Shown: positions 54,813 to 63,660, counted from the first letter of the stretch. The stretch: DNA of 64,000 nt from Pyxidicoccus parkwaysis (GCF_017301735.1 NZ_CP071090.1:4950001-5014000); one strand, 5' to 3'. Numbers and translations are program-made. The notes: generated by a model not told the origin, from the sequence alone.

Positions 54813-55442
54813 ATGCCCACATTCCTTCCGCGTGCCGCGAGCGCTTTCGCGTGTTCCATCCTCATGGCCACGGGCCTGATGGCCTGTAGCAACGACGACG
54901 AGGTCAGCTCCGACGAGCAGGCCCGCCGCGCCTACCTGGGGCTCGACAAGTCCATCGACAAGGCCCTGCAGCTCGGCTTCGCCGGCTTCAACGCCGCGAC
55001 GAGCGCCAACATCCCGCCCCAGTCCGCCAACGGCGACGCGTCCGGGACGATGCAAGTCACCGGACAGGTGGACCAGGGCTCGTCCGCGAACAAGGGCATG
55101 CGGTTGAACGTCGCGATGACCGGCTACTCCGACGGGGAGTTCACCGTGGCCGAGGACGAGGAGCCGGTGAGCATCACCTACTCGACGGCCGCTGACGCGG
55201 GGACCCCTCCGGACCTGGACCTCCAGCTGAAAAACATCCCCAACGGCACCTTCACGGGCGCGCTCGTGGGCAACTTCGAGATGACCGGAGACCTGGGGGG
55301 CTCGGTGGGCCTCAACCTGACGCTGTCGGGAGAAATCCAGGACGACGGCACCGGCAAGGTCCAGCGCAAGGCGGGCACCACGCACGTCGTAGGTACCGCC
55401 ACCGCGGGTGACGGCACCTACAACGTCGACGTCACGCGGTAG
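54813..55442 (+). CDS. Lipoprotein of unknown function
   Basis: A 209-aa lipoprotein (lipobox LMAC). A helical section DEQARRAYLGLDKSIDKALQLGF precedes a beta-rich C-terminal domain with repeated GTMQVTGQVDQGSSAN and GNFEMTGDLGGSVGLNLTLSGE strands. No cysteines except the lipid-modified one. ATG 54813 opens a good signal peptide; the longer frame from 54750 does not. It is convergent with the pirin gene, three bases apart. Confidence 0.7.
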   Translation: MPTFLPRAASAFACSILMATGLMACSNDDEVSSDEQARRAYLGLDKSIDKALQLGFAGFNAATSANIPPQSANGDASGTMQVTGQVDQGSSANKGMRLNVAMTGYSDGEFTVAEDEEPVSITYSTAADAGTPPDLDLQLKNIPNGTFTGALVGNFEMTGDLGGSVGLNLTLSGEIQDDGTGKVQRKAGTTHVVGTATAGDGTYNVDVTR

Positions 55443-55445
55443 GCG

Positions 55446-56396
55446 TCACGGGTAGCGCGCGACGCCAGAGGGCTCGGGCTCCGGCAGCGGGATGAACTCC
55501 GTCTCGCCGGGGACCTTCTCCATGCGGCCGGCCTTCCAGTCCTCCTTCGCCTGCTCGATTCGCTCGCGCGAGCTGGAGACGAAGTTCCACCAGATGTGGC
55601 GCGGCCCATCCATGGGCTCGCCACCGAAGAGCAGCACGCGGCCGCCCTTCTCGTCCGAGGCGTTGACCACCACCTCCGCGCCGGGCCGGAGGATGAGGAG
55701 CTGCCCGGGCCCGTACGTCTGCCCATCGAGCTCCACCAGCCCCTCGGCGATGTAGGCCGCGCGCTCCTCGTGGCTCGCACGCACCTGGAGCTTCGCGCGG
55801 GGCGCGAGCACCGCGTCCGCGTAGAAGAGCTCCGACATCGTCTTCACGGGCGAGCGTGCGCCATACAACTCGCCGGCAATCACCCGCACCCGCGTCCCCG
55901 CGTCATCCAGCACGGGCAGGGCCTCCGCGGGCGTGTGCGTGAAGCCGGGCGCCGTCTCCTCGTGCGTCTTCGGCACGGCCACCCAGATTTGGATGCCGTA
56001 GAGATTCCCGCCCGCCGCGCGCATCCCCGGAGGCGTGCGCTCCGAGTGGGTGATGCCACGGCCGGCCACCATCCAGTTCACCGCGCCGGGGTGGATGGAC
56101 TGCACCGTGCCCAGGCTGTCGCGGTGGAGCACCTCGCCCTCGAAGAGGTACGTCACCGTGGCCAGGCCGATGTGCGGATGCGGCCGCACGTCCAGGCCGT
56201 GTCCGGACTGGAACATCGCCGGCCCCATCTGGTCGAAGAAGATGAAGGGGCCCACCATGCGGCGCCGCACGGAGGGCAATGCACGGCGCACCTCGAAGCC
56301 ATCACCGAGGTCCCGCGTGCGCGGCATGATGACGGTCTCCAGCGCGGAGCCGGGCTCCGAATCGACAAAGGGCTCGTCGGGCATCTGCCAGGCCAT
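55446..56396 (-). CDS. Pirin family bicupin protein
   Basis: A 316-aa cytosolic pirin. The N-terminal cupin carries the metal ligands His73 and His75 in [18 protein letters not shown] and His117, Glu119 in [10 protein letters not shown]-terminal cupin follows (residues ~190-290), without metal ligands. Bacterial pirins bind Fe or another divalent metal; some are quercetinases, others regulate metabolism. The first ATG opens a 22-residue leader ([10 protein letters not shown]), then [21 protein letters not shown] begins the fold. Confidence 0.9.
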   Translation of the reverse strand: MAWQMPDEPFVDSEPGSALETVIMPRTRDLGDGFEVRRALPSVRRRMVGPFIFFDQMGPAMFQSGHGLDVRPHPHIGLATVTYLFEGEVLHRDSLGTVQSIHPGAVNWMVAGRGITHSERTPPGMRAAGGNLYGIQIWVAVPKTHEETAPGFTHTPAEALPVLDDAGTRVRVIAGELYGARSPVKTMSELFYADAVLAPRAKLQVRASHEERAAYIAEGLVELDGQTYGPGQLLILRPGAEVVVNASDEKGGRVLLFGGEPMDGPRHIWWNFVSSSRERIEQAKEDWKAGRMEKVPGETEFIPLPEPEPSGVARYP

Positions 56397-56487
56397 GGGC
56401 TCGCGTCTCCTGCAAGAAGGTCCATCCGTCCGGGCAGGACGGCCGCGCAGTTATGGCCTGTTGCGCGCCGTCCTGCACGCGGAACCC

Positions 56488-57900
56488 TCAGGGCACCTGC
56501 GAGGAAGTGACATCCACCCCGGAGAGGCTCTTCCACTGCGTCAGGTCCCGGACTTCCTTCGGGTCCGCCTTGAGCAGCCCGCCCTTCGCGTAGCGGTTGC
56601 GGTCCATGCGCAGCCCGGGCCGGTGCCTGCCGAGCCGCACGAGGTTGGGGCTCCGGACGACATTCTCGGCGACTGTCACGTTCTCACTGGGGGCGTTGTT
56701 GGCTCCCAGGCCGACCATCAGCCCGTAGCCCTCCGTCTTGTCGATGGTGTTGCCCACCACCGCCACGTCCTTCGCGTTCTCCACGCGGATGCCGGTGCCG
56801 TCGCTGCCACCCGTCTTCTCGATGTCGGTGATGCGGTTGCCCTCCACCTCGACCGCGGTCGGGTTCGGCTGGTGTCCGTCCTTCACGCCGCCGATGGAGA
56901 TGCCTCGGCCCGCGACGGCGATGCGGTTGTTCACCACGCGGACGTCGCGCGCCGAGTAGTGGACGACGACGGCCTCGCCCGCGGAGGTGGCGGACTTCCG
57001 GAAGTCGTGCATGTCGTTGTCGCGGATGACTACGTTGCTGCACGTCTTGATGTCCACCGCGTTCTCGTCATTGGAGTAGAGGCGATTCTTCTCGATGAGC
57101 AGCCCGCGCGCGGGCGTCTGGCCCGGCCGGTCCGGCTTGAGGCACTGCACCGAGTCACCCGAGTTGTCGTGGATGTCGTTGTCGCGGATGGTGATGTCTC
57201 GGGAGGTGGCCTGGACGACGATGCCGTGCGAGTCGCCTCGGGGCTTCTTGTGGAAGTCGTGGATGTTGTTGCCCTCGATGGTGACGCCGTGCGCTCCGCC
57301 GAAGGTGGTGACGCCGCCGCCCAGGGTGCCGTCGTGGATGTGCGAGCCCAGGAGCATGGAGCCCTCGGTGTTGCCCTCGAAGAGGACGGCGAAGCGCGGC
57401 TGCTTCCTCACGTCGATTTCGAAGCCTTCGACAATCCAGTGGGGCTTGCGAATCTGCACGAGTGTCCCTCCCCCACCCGGGAAGATGCGCACGCGGCCCT
57501 GGGACTTGAGGGTGATTGGCGCGTCCTTGCGCCCTGGCTTCACGTCGCCGTCGATGACGACGCTCTCCGCGTAGATGCCCGGGAGGACCTGGATGACCTC
57601 ACCGGGGCCCACCGCCTTCAGGGCCCGGCGGATGGTGCGGAACGGGGCCTGCTTCGAGCCGGCGGCGTGGTCGGAGCCCGAGGGGCCCACGTACCACTCG
57701 CGGGAGAAGTGCTGCGGACGCTGGGTGGAGGGAGCGTGCGACGGAGCCCCCGAGCCTCCCGTGCCTGGAGCTTCCTCCTCCGTGCCCTGCCCGGTGCCAG
57801 GGAGCTTCGTGCCTGCCTCTTCCGAGGTCTTCTGCACCTGACTGCATGCGCCCAGCAGCATGGTGAGCAGGCCCACGCCCAGCCACTTCGCTCGCTTCAT
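56488..57900 (-). CDS. Right-handed parallel beta-helix lipoprotein
   Basis: A 470-aa lipoprotein: AGGAGG before ATG 57900, lipobox LGAC. After a Thr/Gly/Pro linker comes DUF1565-type GPSGSDHAAGSKQAPFRTI and PGEVIQVLPGIYAESVVI, then about ten coils with Asn/Asp ladders (for example DITIRDNDIHDNSGDSVQC, VVIRDNDMHDF, VRVVNNRIAVAGRGISIGG). This is the NosD/pectate-lyase-like helix fold. Some members cleave alginate or pectin; catalytic residues are not obvious here. Its upstream region borders the island described below. Confidence 0.85.
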   Translation of the reverse strand: MKRAKWLGVGLLTMLLGACSQVQKTSEEAGTKLPGTGQGTEEEAPGTGGSGAPSHAPSTQRPQHFSREWYVGPSGSDHAAGSKQAPFRTIRRALKAVGPGEVIQVLPGIYAESVVIDGDVKPGRKDAPITLKSQGRVRIFPGGGGTLVQIRKPHWIVEGFEIDVRKQPRFAVLFEGNTEGSMLLGSHIHDGTLGGGVTTFGGAHGVTIEGNNIHDFHKKPRGDSHGIVVQATSRDITIRDNDIHDNSGDSVQCLKPDRPGQTPARGLLIEKNRLYSNDENAVDIKTCSNVVIRDNDMHDFRKSATSAGEAVVVHYSARDVRVVNNRIAVAGRGISIGGVKDGHQPNPTAVEVEGNRITDIEKTGGSDGTGIRVENAKDVAVVGNTIDKTEGYGLMVGLGANNAPSENVTVAENVVRSPNLVRLGRHRPGLRMDRNRYAKGGLLKADPKEVRDLTQWKSLSGVDVTSSQVP

Positions 57901-58273
57901 CGGCGTCCCTCCTGTCCGCGAGGAGGGAGAGTGCTCGCGATGCTTGTGAGCAGGCAGCGTCACGAACCGCCAGCGCCCGCCCGCCCGGTTCTGCCCATCC
58001 ACTTCTGGCTCCTCCCGAAAGGCTGAGTCCTTCCAGGGAAGATGCTCAGTGGAGGCGGCGGGAATCGAAGCCGCACAGGCGGATTTGGTCCCTACTCGGA
58101 CCAACGGCTGCCCGCCCGGTTTCCCTCTGAAGATGGAGGTGGCTTCCCGTCCGGATGAGTCCAGGCCCGTCCATTGGATTTGGTTGTTTTTTGGTCCCTG
58201 CGGCCCACCACCCCACCGGGCGGGCGGCGAGCGTCAAGGTAGTTGTCGCGTGAGAGGGTTCAGCCGCTGCGCT
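57901..58273. other. Island edge, gene-poor
   Basis: 373 bases between the beta-helix gene and the truncated DUF2381 gene. It contains the left tRNA-like repeat at 58049. A T6 tract at 58188-58193 is unusual for this GC-rich DNA. No gene is supported. Confidence 0.45.
58049..58076 (-). repeat. Left tRNA/tmRNA-3'-end-like direct repeat (att-like)
   Basis: On the minus strand this reads as the T-arm and acceptor end of a tRNA or tmRNA, ending TTCGATTCCCGCCGCCTCCA. Positions 58049-58069 are identical to 61151-61171. The T-stem has one mismatch (GCGGC instead of GCGGG) relative to the right copy. No tRNA body precedes it. Suggests an attachment-site remnant. Confidence 0.65.
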
Positions 58274-58777
58274 TCATCTCCTGCACTGCCGGGGTGAGGC
58301 TCGGAGAGGGGCCGAGACGGACAGGGCCCATCGGCGTCCAGTTGCGAGTGTCGCGGCTCCAGCGCTCGGGGTGCCGGTCACGAGCACGAACGCCGCCCGT
58401 GCCGGTGCGCGCCCGTCCGCGAAGAAAACCGCAAGCTCGTGTCGCTCACCCGCCGCGAGATCCTCGACGGGCTGAACGATGATCGAGCGCTTGCCGACGT
58501 CGAGCACCCGAATCCGAGACCCGTTGCCGGGAACCGCCGCCGTGTCGACCGTGCGCGGCTGCTCGTCAACCGTCAGCGTGCTTTCGGCGATCGTCGTCGC
58601 GAAGAACAACACCGTCGGCGCTGCCGCTTCGACATGAATCTCGGGCAACGGCGCGGCCGGGTCGGCGACGACCGCGACAGGCCGCTCTCGCTTCGTGCGC
58701 GGCGGGGCGGCATCTGCTCGCGGCGCAGCTCCCCCCAGCAGCACAAGCGCAAGGGCCCATCGTACAGGTTGCAGCAA
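58274..58777 (-). pseudogene. Truncated DUF2381 family gene
   Basis: About 168 codons. After a signal-like LLQPVRWALALVLLGGAAPR come PEIHVEAAAPTVLFFATTIA, a strand with LDVGKRSIIVQPVEDL, and GERHELAVFFADGRAPARAA, the N-terminal domain of DUF2381 proteins, a myxobacterial paralogue family. The long Gln/Glu-rich C-terminal half is missing. After VLVTGTP the frame is replaced by unrelated sequence. Start uncertain; a TTG near 58777 follows GGAGG by ten bases. Probably non-functional. Confidence 0.6.
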
Positions 58778-58847
58778 TGGTGCATGACCTCCCGGATGGG
58801 CACCCTGGCATCGCCAGCAAGCGCGCAGGGGAGCCCCGAGCAGAGGG

Positions 58848-59603
58848 TCAAGGCGCCGAGCGCCCGCCGATCTCCGGGAAGCGCTCATAGGCCCGCTTCA
58901 GCGCGTCCAGGTGGGCGGGGTTGTCCAGGTCGAGCGGAGCATCAGTGAGCTTCACAACCCACCCGCCCGACGCCGTGTGCCGCGCCCGTGAAAGCAGGTC
59001 CGCGTCGCGAGAGGGGTCCGGGAACCCGACGACCTGCGCGGTAGCGGCAGACCAATAGTTCAGCCACCCGAGGAACCAGGGAATCTCAGGCGCGAGGAGT
59101 TTTTCTGGCAGGTTGAGCATGGGAAGCCCACGGGGAGAGCACTCTGGTCCATGAGGCGATCGGCGAAACTGCTGCGCGACTTCCGAGCCGTAACCATACG
59201 GCGACGCATGCCCCCAGAACGAGCGCGCCCCCTCCGCCACGCCCTCAAGCAAAGCCGCCGCTGCCGCGATCACGGGCTCGTCCAGTGGCAGTTCTGCATG
59301 CACTTCAGACAGGGACCGACCGCCTGGGCTGAGGAGCCCAGGTCTTCCCCTCCCGTTAATCGTCGCGGGGTAACTCTCGTCCCCGTTGCACAGAAGAGGG
59401 AATCTCCCGTCCTGCGTCCTTTCCGCGAGCCACGCATCGCGCTGCGGCAATGCGATGGGGCGCCCTCCTTTGCCTACTTCCCACTCCAGGCGCAGGCCGG
59501 GGAGTGCCTTTTCCATCCCATGGACGACAGCGAGCGTGCGGCCGTCTTTGCCTACGAGCGCAGGCGCGTAGACGATGAGGGTGAGGGCTTTACGCCTGGT
59601 CAT
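58848..59603 (-). CDS. DUF5953 family immunity protein
   Basis: A 251-aa cytosolic protein. The start at ATG 59603 overlaps the upstream toxin stop (ATGA); a GTG three codons earlier is an alternative. Features include LTLIVYAPALVGKDGRTLAV near the start, RFPLLCNGDESYPATI, and IPWFLGWLNYWSAATAQ, a Trp/Asn/Tyr/Trp run known from Imm52-like/DUF5953 proteins. DUF5953 genes usually follow DUF6310 genes in myxobacteria, as here. The likely job is to bind and block the DUF6310 toxin in the cytoplasm; this comes from gene order and coupling, not from biochemistry. Confidence 0.75.
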   Translation of the reverse strand: MTRRKALTLIVYAPALVGKDGRTLAVVHGMEKALPGLRLEWEVGKGGRPIALPQRDAWLAERTQDGRFPLLCNGDESYPATINGRGRPGLLSPGGRSLSEVHAELPLDEPVIAAAAALLEGVAEGARSFWGHASPYGYGSEVAQQFRRSPHGPECSPRGLPMLNLPEKLLAPEIPWFLGWLNYWSAATAQVVGFPDPSRDADLLSRARHTASGGWVVKLTDAPLDLDNPAHLDALKRAYERFPEIGGRSAP

Positions 59604-60505
59604 CGTTTGCACCCCGTGACGACGACATTAAGTGAGAAATCCGCTTCGATCAGCGCGTCTTTGTGCACTTGGGTGCTCACCCCAATGACGAAGTCATATC
59701 CACATGCCGCCGCAGCAGCTCGCTCCCTTTGTATTTGCTCCAACTCCTTCTCAATCTCCCGCCTCCGGATAAAGTCAGAATATGTGTCAAATCGATGGGT
59801 CTTGATCTCCCACAGCACGCGCACGCCAACTTGCAGTGCATCGAATCGCTCACCGTTCACGGACACGTCCATGCCGGGATAACGGTTAGGCGGGAACTTA
59901 TCGGCGCACTCGTTATGCGGGTCATCTTCGCCTGCGTGCCGCACCGGGATGGGCTCGCACTCCGGGCGGCGCGGGTTGGAGTCTGTCGGCACCGGGGGAG
60001 ACCAATCCTGCCCTGATGGCTCGGGCTTGCGTTGTCGTTTCGCTGAGGGTTCCTGCGGGCCGGGCTTCGTTTGGGGCGCGGGCTCGACTTCCTCCCGGCT
60101 ATTCCCTCTCAGTTCATACGCATCCAGCGCTTCCTTGATGACGACTCCCACCACCACCACGCCAACGACGATCACCGCGCCCACAACGATCTCGGGAGCA
60201 GCCAAGACACAGAGGCCGAAGCCCAAGGCAGCCGCGCCCGCCGACGCGACCGCGCATCTTCTCGTCGGGTCGTTGAACCGGATCCGGTCATGATCGAGGG
60301 CTGCAAAGCACCGCTCCGCTAACACGGGCCAAGGCTGGGACGCCTCCCGGACAGCGCACCGTCCCCCGTCCGTCCACGGCAGCGTCGCCGCGCGCTGGAG
60401 GTTGGCGATCCTCGGGTTCCGGGACGCGCGCTCTCTCGGGCTCGGTGCCGACGTAGCGCAGGCCGAGAGAAGCAACAGGAGTGCGATGCAGGTTCGGAGA
60501 TGCAC
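59600..60505 (-). CDS. DUF6310/SitA5-type toxin lipoprotein
   Basis: A 301-aa lipoprotein starting at GTG 60505 (AGGA upstream), with lipobox LSAC, Cys16. Hydrophobic segments (about 86-124) may insert in membrane and help entry. A Pro/Lys/Glu linker follows. The C-terminal domain (~185-301) has FDAL, then VLWEIKTHRFD with Glu233-x-Lys235, a PD-(D/E)XK nuclease-like core, and a following helix EKELEQIQRERAAAAACGYD. Known: SitA5/DUF6310 lipoproteins are cell-to-cell transferred toxins of myxobacteria. Its stop overlaps the immunity start. Upstream in-frame codons extend openly to 60780 but are treated separately. Confidence 0.77.
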   Translation of the reverse strand: MHLRTCIALLLLLSACATSAPSPRERASRNPRIANLQRAATLPWTDGGRCAVREASQPWPVLAERCFAALDHDRIRFNDPTRRCAVASAGAAALGFGLCVLAAPEIVVGAVIVVGVVVVGVVIKEALDAYELRGNSREEVEPAPQTKPGPQEPSAKRQRKPEPSGQDWSPPVPTDSNPRRPECEPIPVRHAGEDDPHNECADKFPPNRYPGMDVSVNGERFDALQVGVRVLWEIKTHRFDTYSDFIRRREIEKELEQIQRERAAAAACGYDFVIGVSTQVHKDALIEADFSLNVVVTGCKR

Positions 60506-60842
60506 GGCCACGTCCTGACGGAAGGGGGGGCCCGCCACGCTCGACAGCGAGAGTGCCCGGAGCGCGCCCGAGTTTGCCAGCGGGGGCTTCAAGAGGGCCA
60601 GAACCGAGCGCATCGGGTCCGACCTGCCGCAACTCAGCGGTACACCTTTTCCGCCCCAGATGAACGCGCCCACGACGAGCGGCGCGCTGTTGGCCGCGAC
60701 GTGCCCCGTCGGCATCAGGTACGCGACGAGCAGCTCGTTTTCCCAGCCGCCCGGCTTTCCCTTCATCCAGTCAGGGTCGAGCGTGCGCCCCGCCCCGACC
60801 GCGATTGCCTGACAGTTACCTTCGCGGTGTCACGCCGTCGGG
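60506..60842 (-). other. In-phase open stretch upstream of the toxin
   Basis: No separate gene is assigned. The toxin frame stays open upstream to about 60795 and reads GRTLDPDWMKGKPGGWENEL, LLVAYLMPTGHVAANSAPLV and FIWGGKGVPLSCGRSDP, which look protein-like. It may be the end of another gene fused in frame, possibly phage-derived or a lost helper gene. No lipid signal or start signal supports a longer toxin. Confidence 0.4.
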
Positions 60843-61091
60843 TTAGTAGGTGATCGAGCTGAACGCCTTCGGCTGGCGCAGCTTGAAGTCGCCCTTCACG
60901 GTCGCGCGGATGTCCTCACCGACGCCCGCGTCACCGATGCCCGGGGGACGCAGGAGGTCGTTGCTGATGTCGGTCAGCACCATGCCCTTGTGAGCCTTGA
61001 GCACGAGCTTCCCGTACTTCGGCGCGCTCCTCGGAACGGTCTCCCCCTCACCAACCCACTTGAAGACCGAAGTCCCCGTCTGCGTGCCCAT
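60843..61091 (-). pseudogene. HK97-type phage major capsid fragment
   Basis: About 82 codons. SVFKWVGEGETVPRSAPKYG, KLVLKAHKGMVLTDISNDLL and the end GDFKLRQPKAFSSITY match the mid-domain opening (WVGEGxxxPxS...VTLxPKKLxxxVxxSNELL) and the C-terminal edge of HK97-fold capsid proteins. The ~200 residues between them are missing, so it is an internally deleted relic. Codons upstream of 61091 run into the tRNA-like repeat (MRVRFPPPP). It lies within the island, directly inside the right repeat. Confidence 0.65.
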
Positions 61092-61150
61092 GTGCAACTC
61101 GCCCTTGAACGGCCGGGTTCGCACGCCGAGCGTGATCACGGCCTGAAAAT

Positions 61151-61180
61151 GTGGAGGCGGCGGGAATCGAACCCGCATCA
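61151..61180 (-). repeat. Right tRNA/tmRNA-3'-end-like direct repeat (att-like)
   Basis: On the minus strand it has a perfect T-arm GCGGG-TTCGATT-CCCGC, then CGCCTCC-A, the 3' acceptor half. CCA is not encoded. A matching 5' acceptor strand was not found within about 400 bases upstream, so no intact tRNA or tmRNA is called. Same orientation as the repeat at 58049, 3.1 kb away. Confidence 0.65.
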
Positions 61181-61404
61181 AGGCGGAAGCAAACCCCCAA
61201 GCAGGTCGCGCTGTTACCGGCTAATGCCTTGATCTCTCATCGGTTCGTTCTGCTGCGCTCCCATCAGGTGCGTGGCAGGAGCCGCCGGCCTGTTGGCTGT
61301 CTTGAGCCTACCGCCGAGCCAACGGGCGCGGAATCTCGCTGAACCAACACTGACGACAGGGAGGAAGGGAGCACAAACCCCCTCCCTCCCCAAGACTTCA
61401 CAGA

Positions 61405-62913
61405 CTACGGGCTGAACGTACCCGTGAGCACGCTGGCACGGGCGCGGGGCAGGGCGCGCTTGAACGGGCTCGTCGCCAGGTCGGAGCCGGGCTGGTACCA
61501 GCTCTGGATTTCAGCGAAGTACGTCTGGCCCGACTGGAGCACGCCCGGGGGCAGGTACACGCTCTGCAGGTCGGTGTGCAGCGACGTCACGCGCGACGCG
61601 ATGGTGGCGCCATTGCTCGTGCTCAGCCGGTAGATGTTCACCACGTAGTTGGTGGCCGTGCCAATCAGCGGCTTCGACCAGCGCAGCGAGGCGTCGGTGC
61701 CCACGCCCGTGAGGTTCTGGAACGCGCCACGGGTGTTGACGAGGGGCGCCTGCACCGGACCGACGAGGGGCTCCACCGGGGCGGAGGAGAACGCGCTTGC
61801 CTCCTGGTCCACGCGGATGTCCACGCTCATGGTGACGGGCGTCGCCGTCCCCAACGCGTAGGTCTTCGTGAAGCCCGCGGCGGCCAACGCCACCTTCTGC
61901 CACGTCGCCGGCAGCGGGTTGTTGTAGGCCATGTTCCCCGTGACGATGTCCGTCTTCAGCGCGTCAGGATTGAGCTTCACCAGAAGCGGCGGCCCACTGA
62001 TGGACGCGAGCGCCTGGCCCACCGCGGCCGGCCGCGCGGACATCCAGATCTCGTTGTACGTGCTCACCGCGCTCGGGTTCACCTGGGTGCGCAGGGCGTC
62101 GAACGCCGAGCGCCTCCAGTCCACCGAGAACGTGCCCGTCGCGGCGGGCTGGGTGAAGGTCCCACTGACGCTGGCCGACTGGCCCTCCGTCTGCGTCAGG
62201 CTCGCGTTGAGCACCTTGTGCATCGAGCGGTAGGGCACGCCATTGGAGCTCGACTGCAGCCGCATCTGGGCCAGCGAGAACACATCCCCGAGGCTGCTGT
62301 CGAGCAGCACGGGGTTGAGCATGTTGGCGTAATCGAAGTTCAGCGCGGAGAACGACGTCGCGCCCGCCAGGGGGAAGCCCGTCTCGTTGCCGAAGAGGTA
62401 GCCGAACGCCCCCGGGTTCAATGAATACATGTCCATGTAGTCCCCCGACTGCCAGGGAGACAGGCCGGAAGCGGACACCGTCACGGGGGTCGACAGCGAG
62501 GCGAAGGAGCCATCACGGCCCCACTCGGTGGAGCCCAGGTCGAACGTGCGGCCCGTGCTCACCAGGTAGCGCGTGCCCACCTTCAGGTAGATGCGGCCGG
62601 ACGGGACGTTGGGCACGGAGATGCTGCCATCCGCGGCGCCCGAGCCCGGATACGCCGTGAACGCCCCCGTCGTTGAATCCCGCGTGTAGGCCACCACCGA
62701 CGTGGCGGACTGGTCGTAGGGCGTCGTCACGTTGCCTGACGAGGTGACGAACGTCACCGGGCTCGTACCGGTGACCTGGGTGTTCAGCCCCTGGATGACC
62801 TGGGCGGAGTCTTCCGCGACGGAGGACTCCATCGCCTCGCCTTCCTCGATGCCCGCGCAGCCGGCCCCCGTCAGTCCGACGAGGAGACCGAGGGAAAACA
62901 ATGAGCTTTTCAT
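61405..62913 (-). CDS. Lipoprotein with a FnIII-like end, unknown
   Basis: A 502-aa lipoprotein; the signal ends in GAGC. An acidic myxobacterial linker (EEGEAMESSVAEDSAQVIQG) leads to a beta-rich body. Segments include LSPWQSGDYMDMYSLNPGAFGYLF and TFSVDWRRSAFDALRTQVNP. The C-terminal ~110 residues read like a fibronectin-III domain (LRWSKPLIGTATNYVVNIYR, SGQTYFAEIQSWYQPG). No other family is recognised. ATG 62913 begins the signal; a longer frame adds 17 residues. It may act at the cell surface. Confidence 0.72.
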   Translation of the reverse strand: MKSSLFSLGLLVGLTGAGCAGIEEGEAMESSVAEDSAQVIQGLNTQVTGTSPVTFVTSSGNVTTPYDQSATSVVAYTRDSTTGAFTAYPGSGAADGSISVPNVPSGRIYLKVGTRYLVSTGRTFDLGSTEWGRDGSFASLSTPVTVSASGLSPWQSGDYMDMYSLNPGAFGYLFGNETGFPLAGATSFSALNFDYANMLNPVLLDSSLGDVFSLAQMRLQSSSNGVPYRSMHKVLNASLTQTEGQSASVSGTFTQPAATGTFSVDWRRSAFDALRTQVNPSAVSTYNEIWMSARPAAVGQALASISGPPLLVKLNPDALKTDIVTGNMAYNNPLPATWQKVALAAAGFTKTYALGTATPVTMSVDIRVDQEASAFSSAPVEPLVGPVQAPLVNTRGAFQNLTGVGTDASLRWSKPLIGTATNYVVNIYRLSTSNGATIASRVTSLHTDLQSVYLPPGVLQSGQTYFAEIQSWYQPGSDLATSPFKRALPRARASVLTGTFSP

Positions 62914-63379
62914 GATGATGACATCCCGTTGAGAAGCGGCGTCCGGAATGGTGCCGCTCGACATGTTTTATATCTCGCGTATCTGACATTGATTGACGTG
63001 TCTGGGTTTTGATTTCTCTCTCGGAAACTGTGAAAAGGCGAACCCGCCGACGGGCCCGTACGGCACCGGTCGCCGTGTCGCTGGCGTCAGGAAACTCTCT
63101 TCGACACATGAATATGTCTTTGAATGGCGACGTCAGCATCGCGCTTCGATGGAGGCTGCGATGCTCGCCGTGCCGACCTGGGCCCGCGCGACCCGACCTC
63201 CAGCGCCATGTCAGAGGGGGCTGGTAGGGTCCTCTTCGTTCGCCAATCCCCGAGCGGTCGAAGCGGGGGGCACCATGCGCGTATGGGGAGGGTCGTACCG
63301 CTGCTCGTGAGAGTCGCGGAAGTCTTACCGCGAGGGGCCTGCCTCATCACGGCCGCGCGAAGTGCTGTTGCTCACCGTC
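62914..63379. other. Intergenic region
   Basis: 466 bases. 62960-63030 is AT-richer and may hold the promoter of the lipoprotein to the left. No gene supported. Confidence 0.4.
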
Positions 63380-63660
63380 AAGGTGGGTTGTTGCCAGGGC
63401 CCTGGGCCTTTGCTGGGTGGAGGCTTGCATCTGCGCTGTCGCCGGCGACAGCGCTGGTGCTCACCTCCGTACGCCAAGACCCTTGAGCCTGCCTCCACAC
63501 CTCACGCAGGCAAACACGTCGAAGTCGAACGTCCTCCTGCGCAACTCGCCCCAGTCCACTCGCGGTGTCCTCTCCTTCATCCGCTCCTTCCCGGCCGCGG
63601 CCTCGAGCCCCTCGCTCCCCTCCTCCGCACCTGCTTGAGGGAACGGAGGGTACGGCGGCG
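63380..63660 (-). mobile_element. Transposase C-terminal remnant
   Basis: On the minus strand: RVDWGELRRRTFDFDVFACV then RCGGRLKGLGVRR, followed by a frameshift to a frame ending HPAKAQGPGNNPP. The DVFxCxxCGGR element and the final Pro-rich tail are typical of the C-terminal zinc-binding end of a common proteobacterial transposase family (Y2/transposase-32 type). The rest of the gene, and any end repeats, are not visible. A decayed insertion-sequence relic. Confidence 0.6.

Noticed and set aside
61092-61181. N-terminal extension MRVRFPPPP of the capsid fragment
   Set aside because: It is the translation of the tRNA-like T-arm itself; a spurious start.
61140-61260. Intact tRNA or tmRNA gene
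   Set aside because: T-arm and 3' acceptor strand are present, but no D-arm, anticodon arm or matching 5' acceptor strand could be fitted on the minus strand.
61151-61342. Open frame starting MEAAGIEPASRRKQ (also the similar frame at 58049-58297)
   Set aside because: This peptide is the well-known translation of a tRNA 3' end read on the opposite strand, not a gene.
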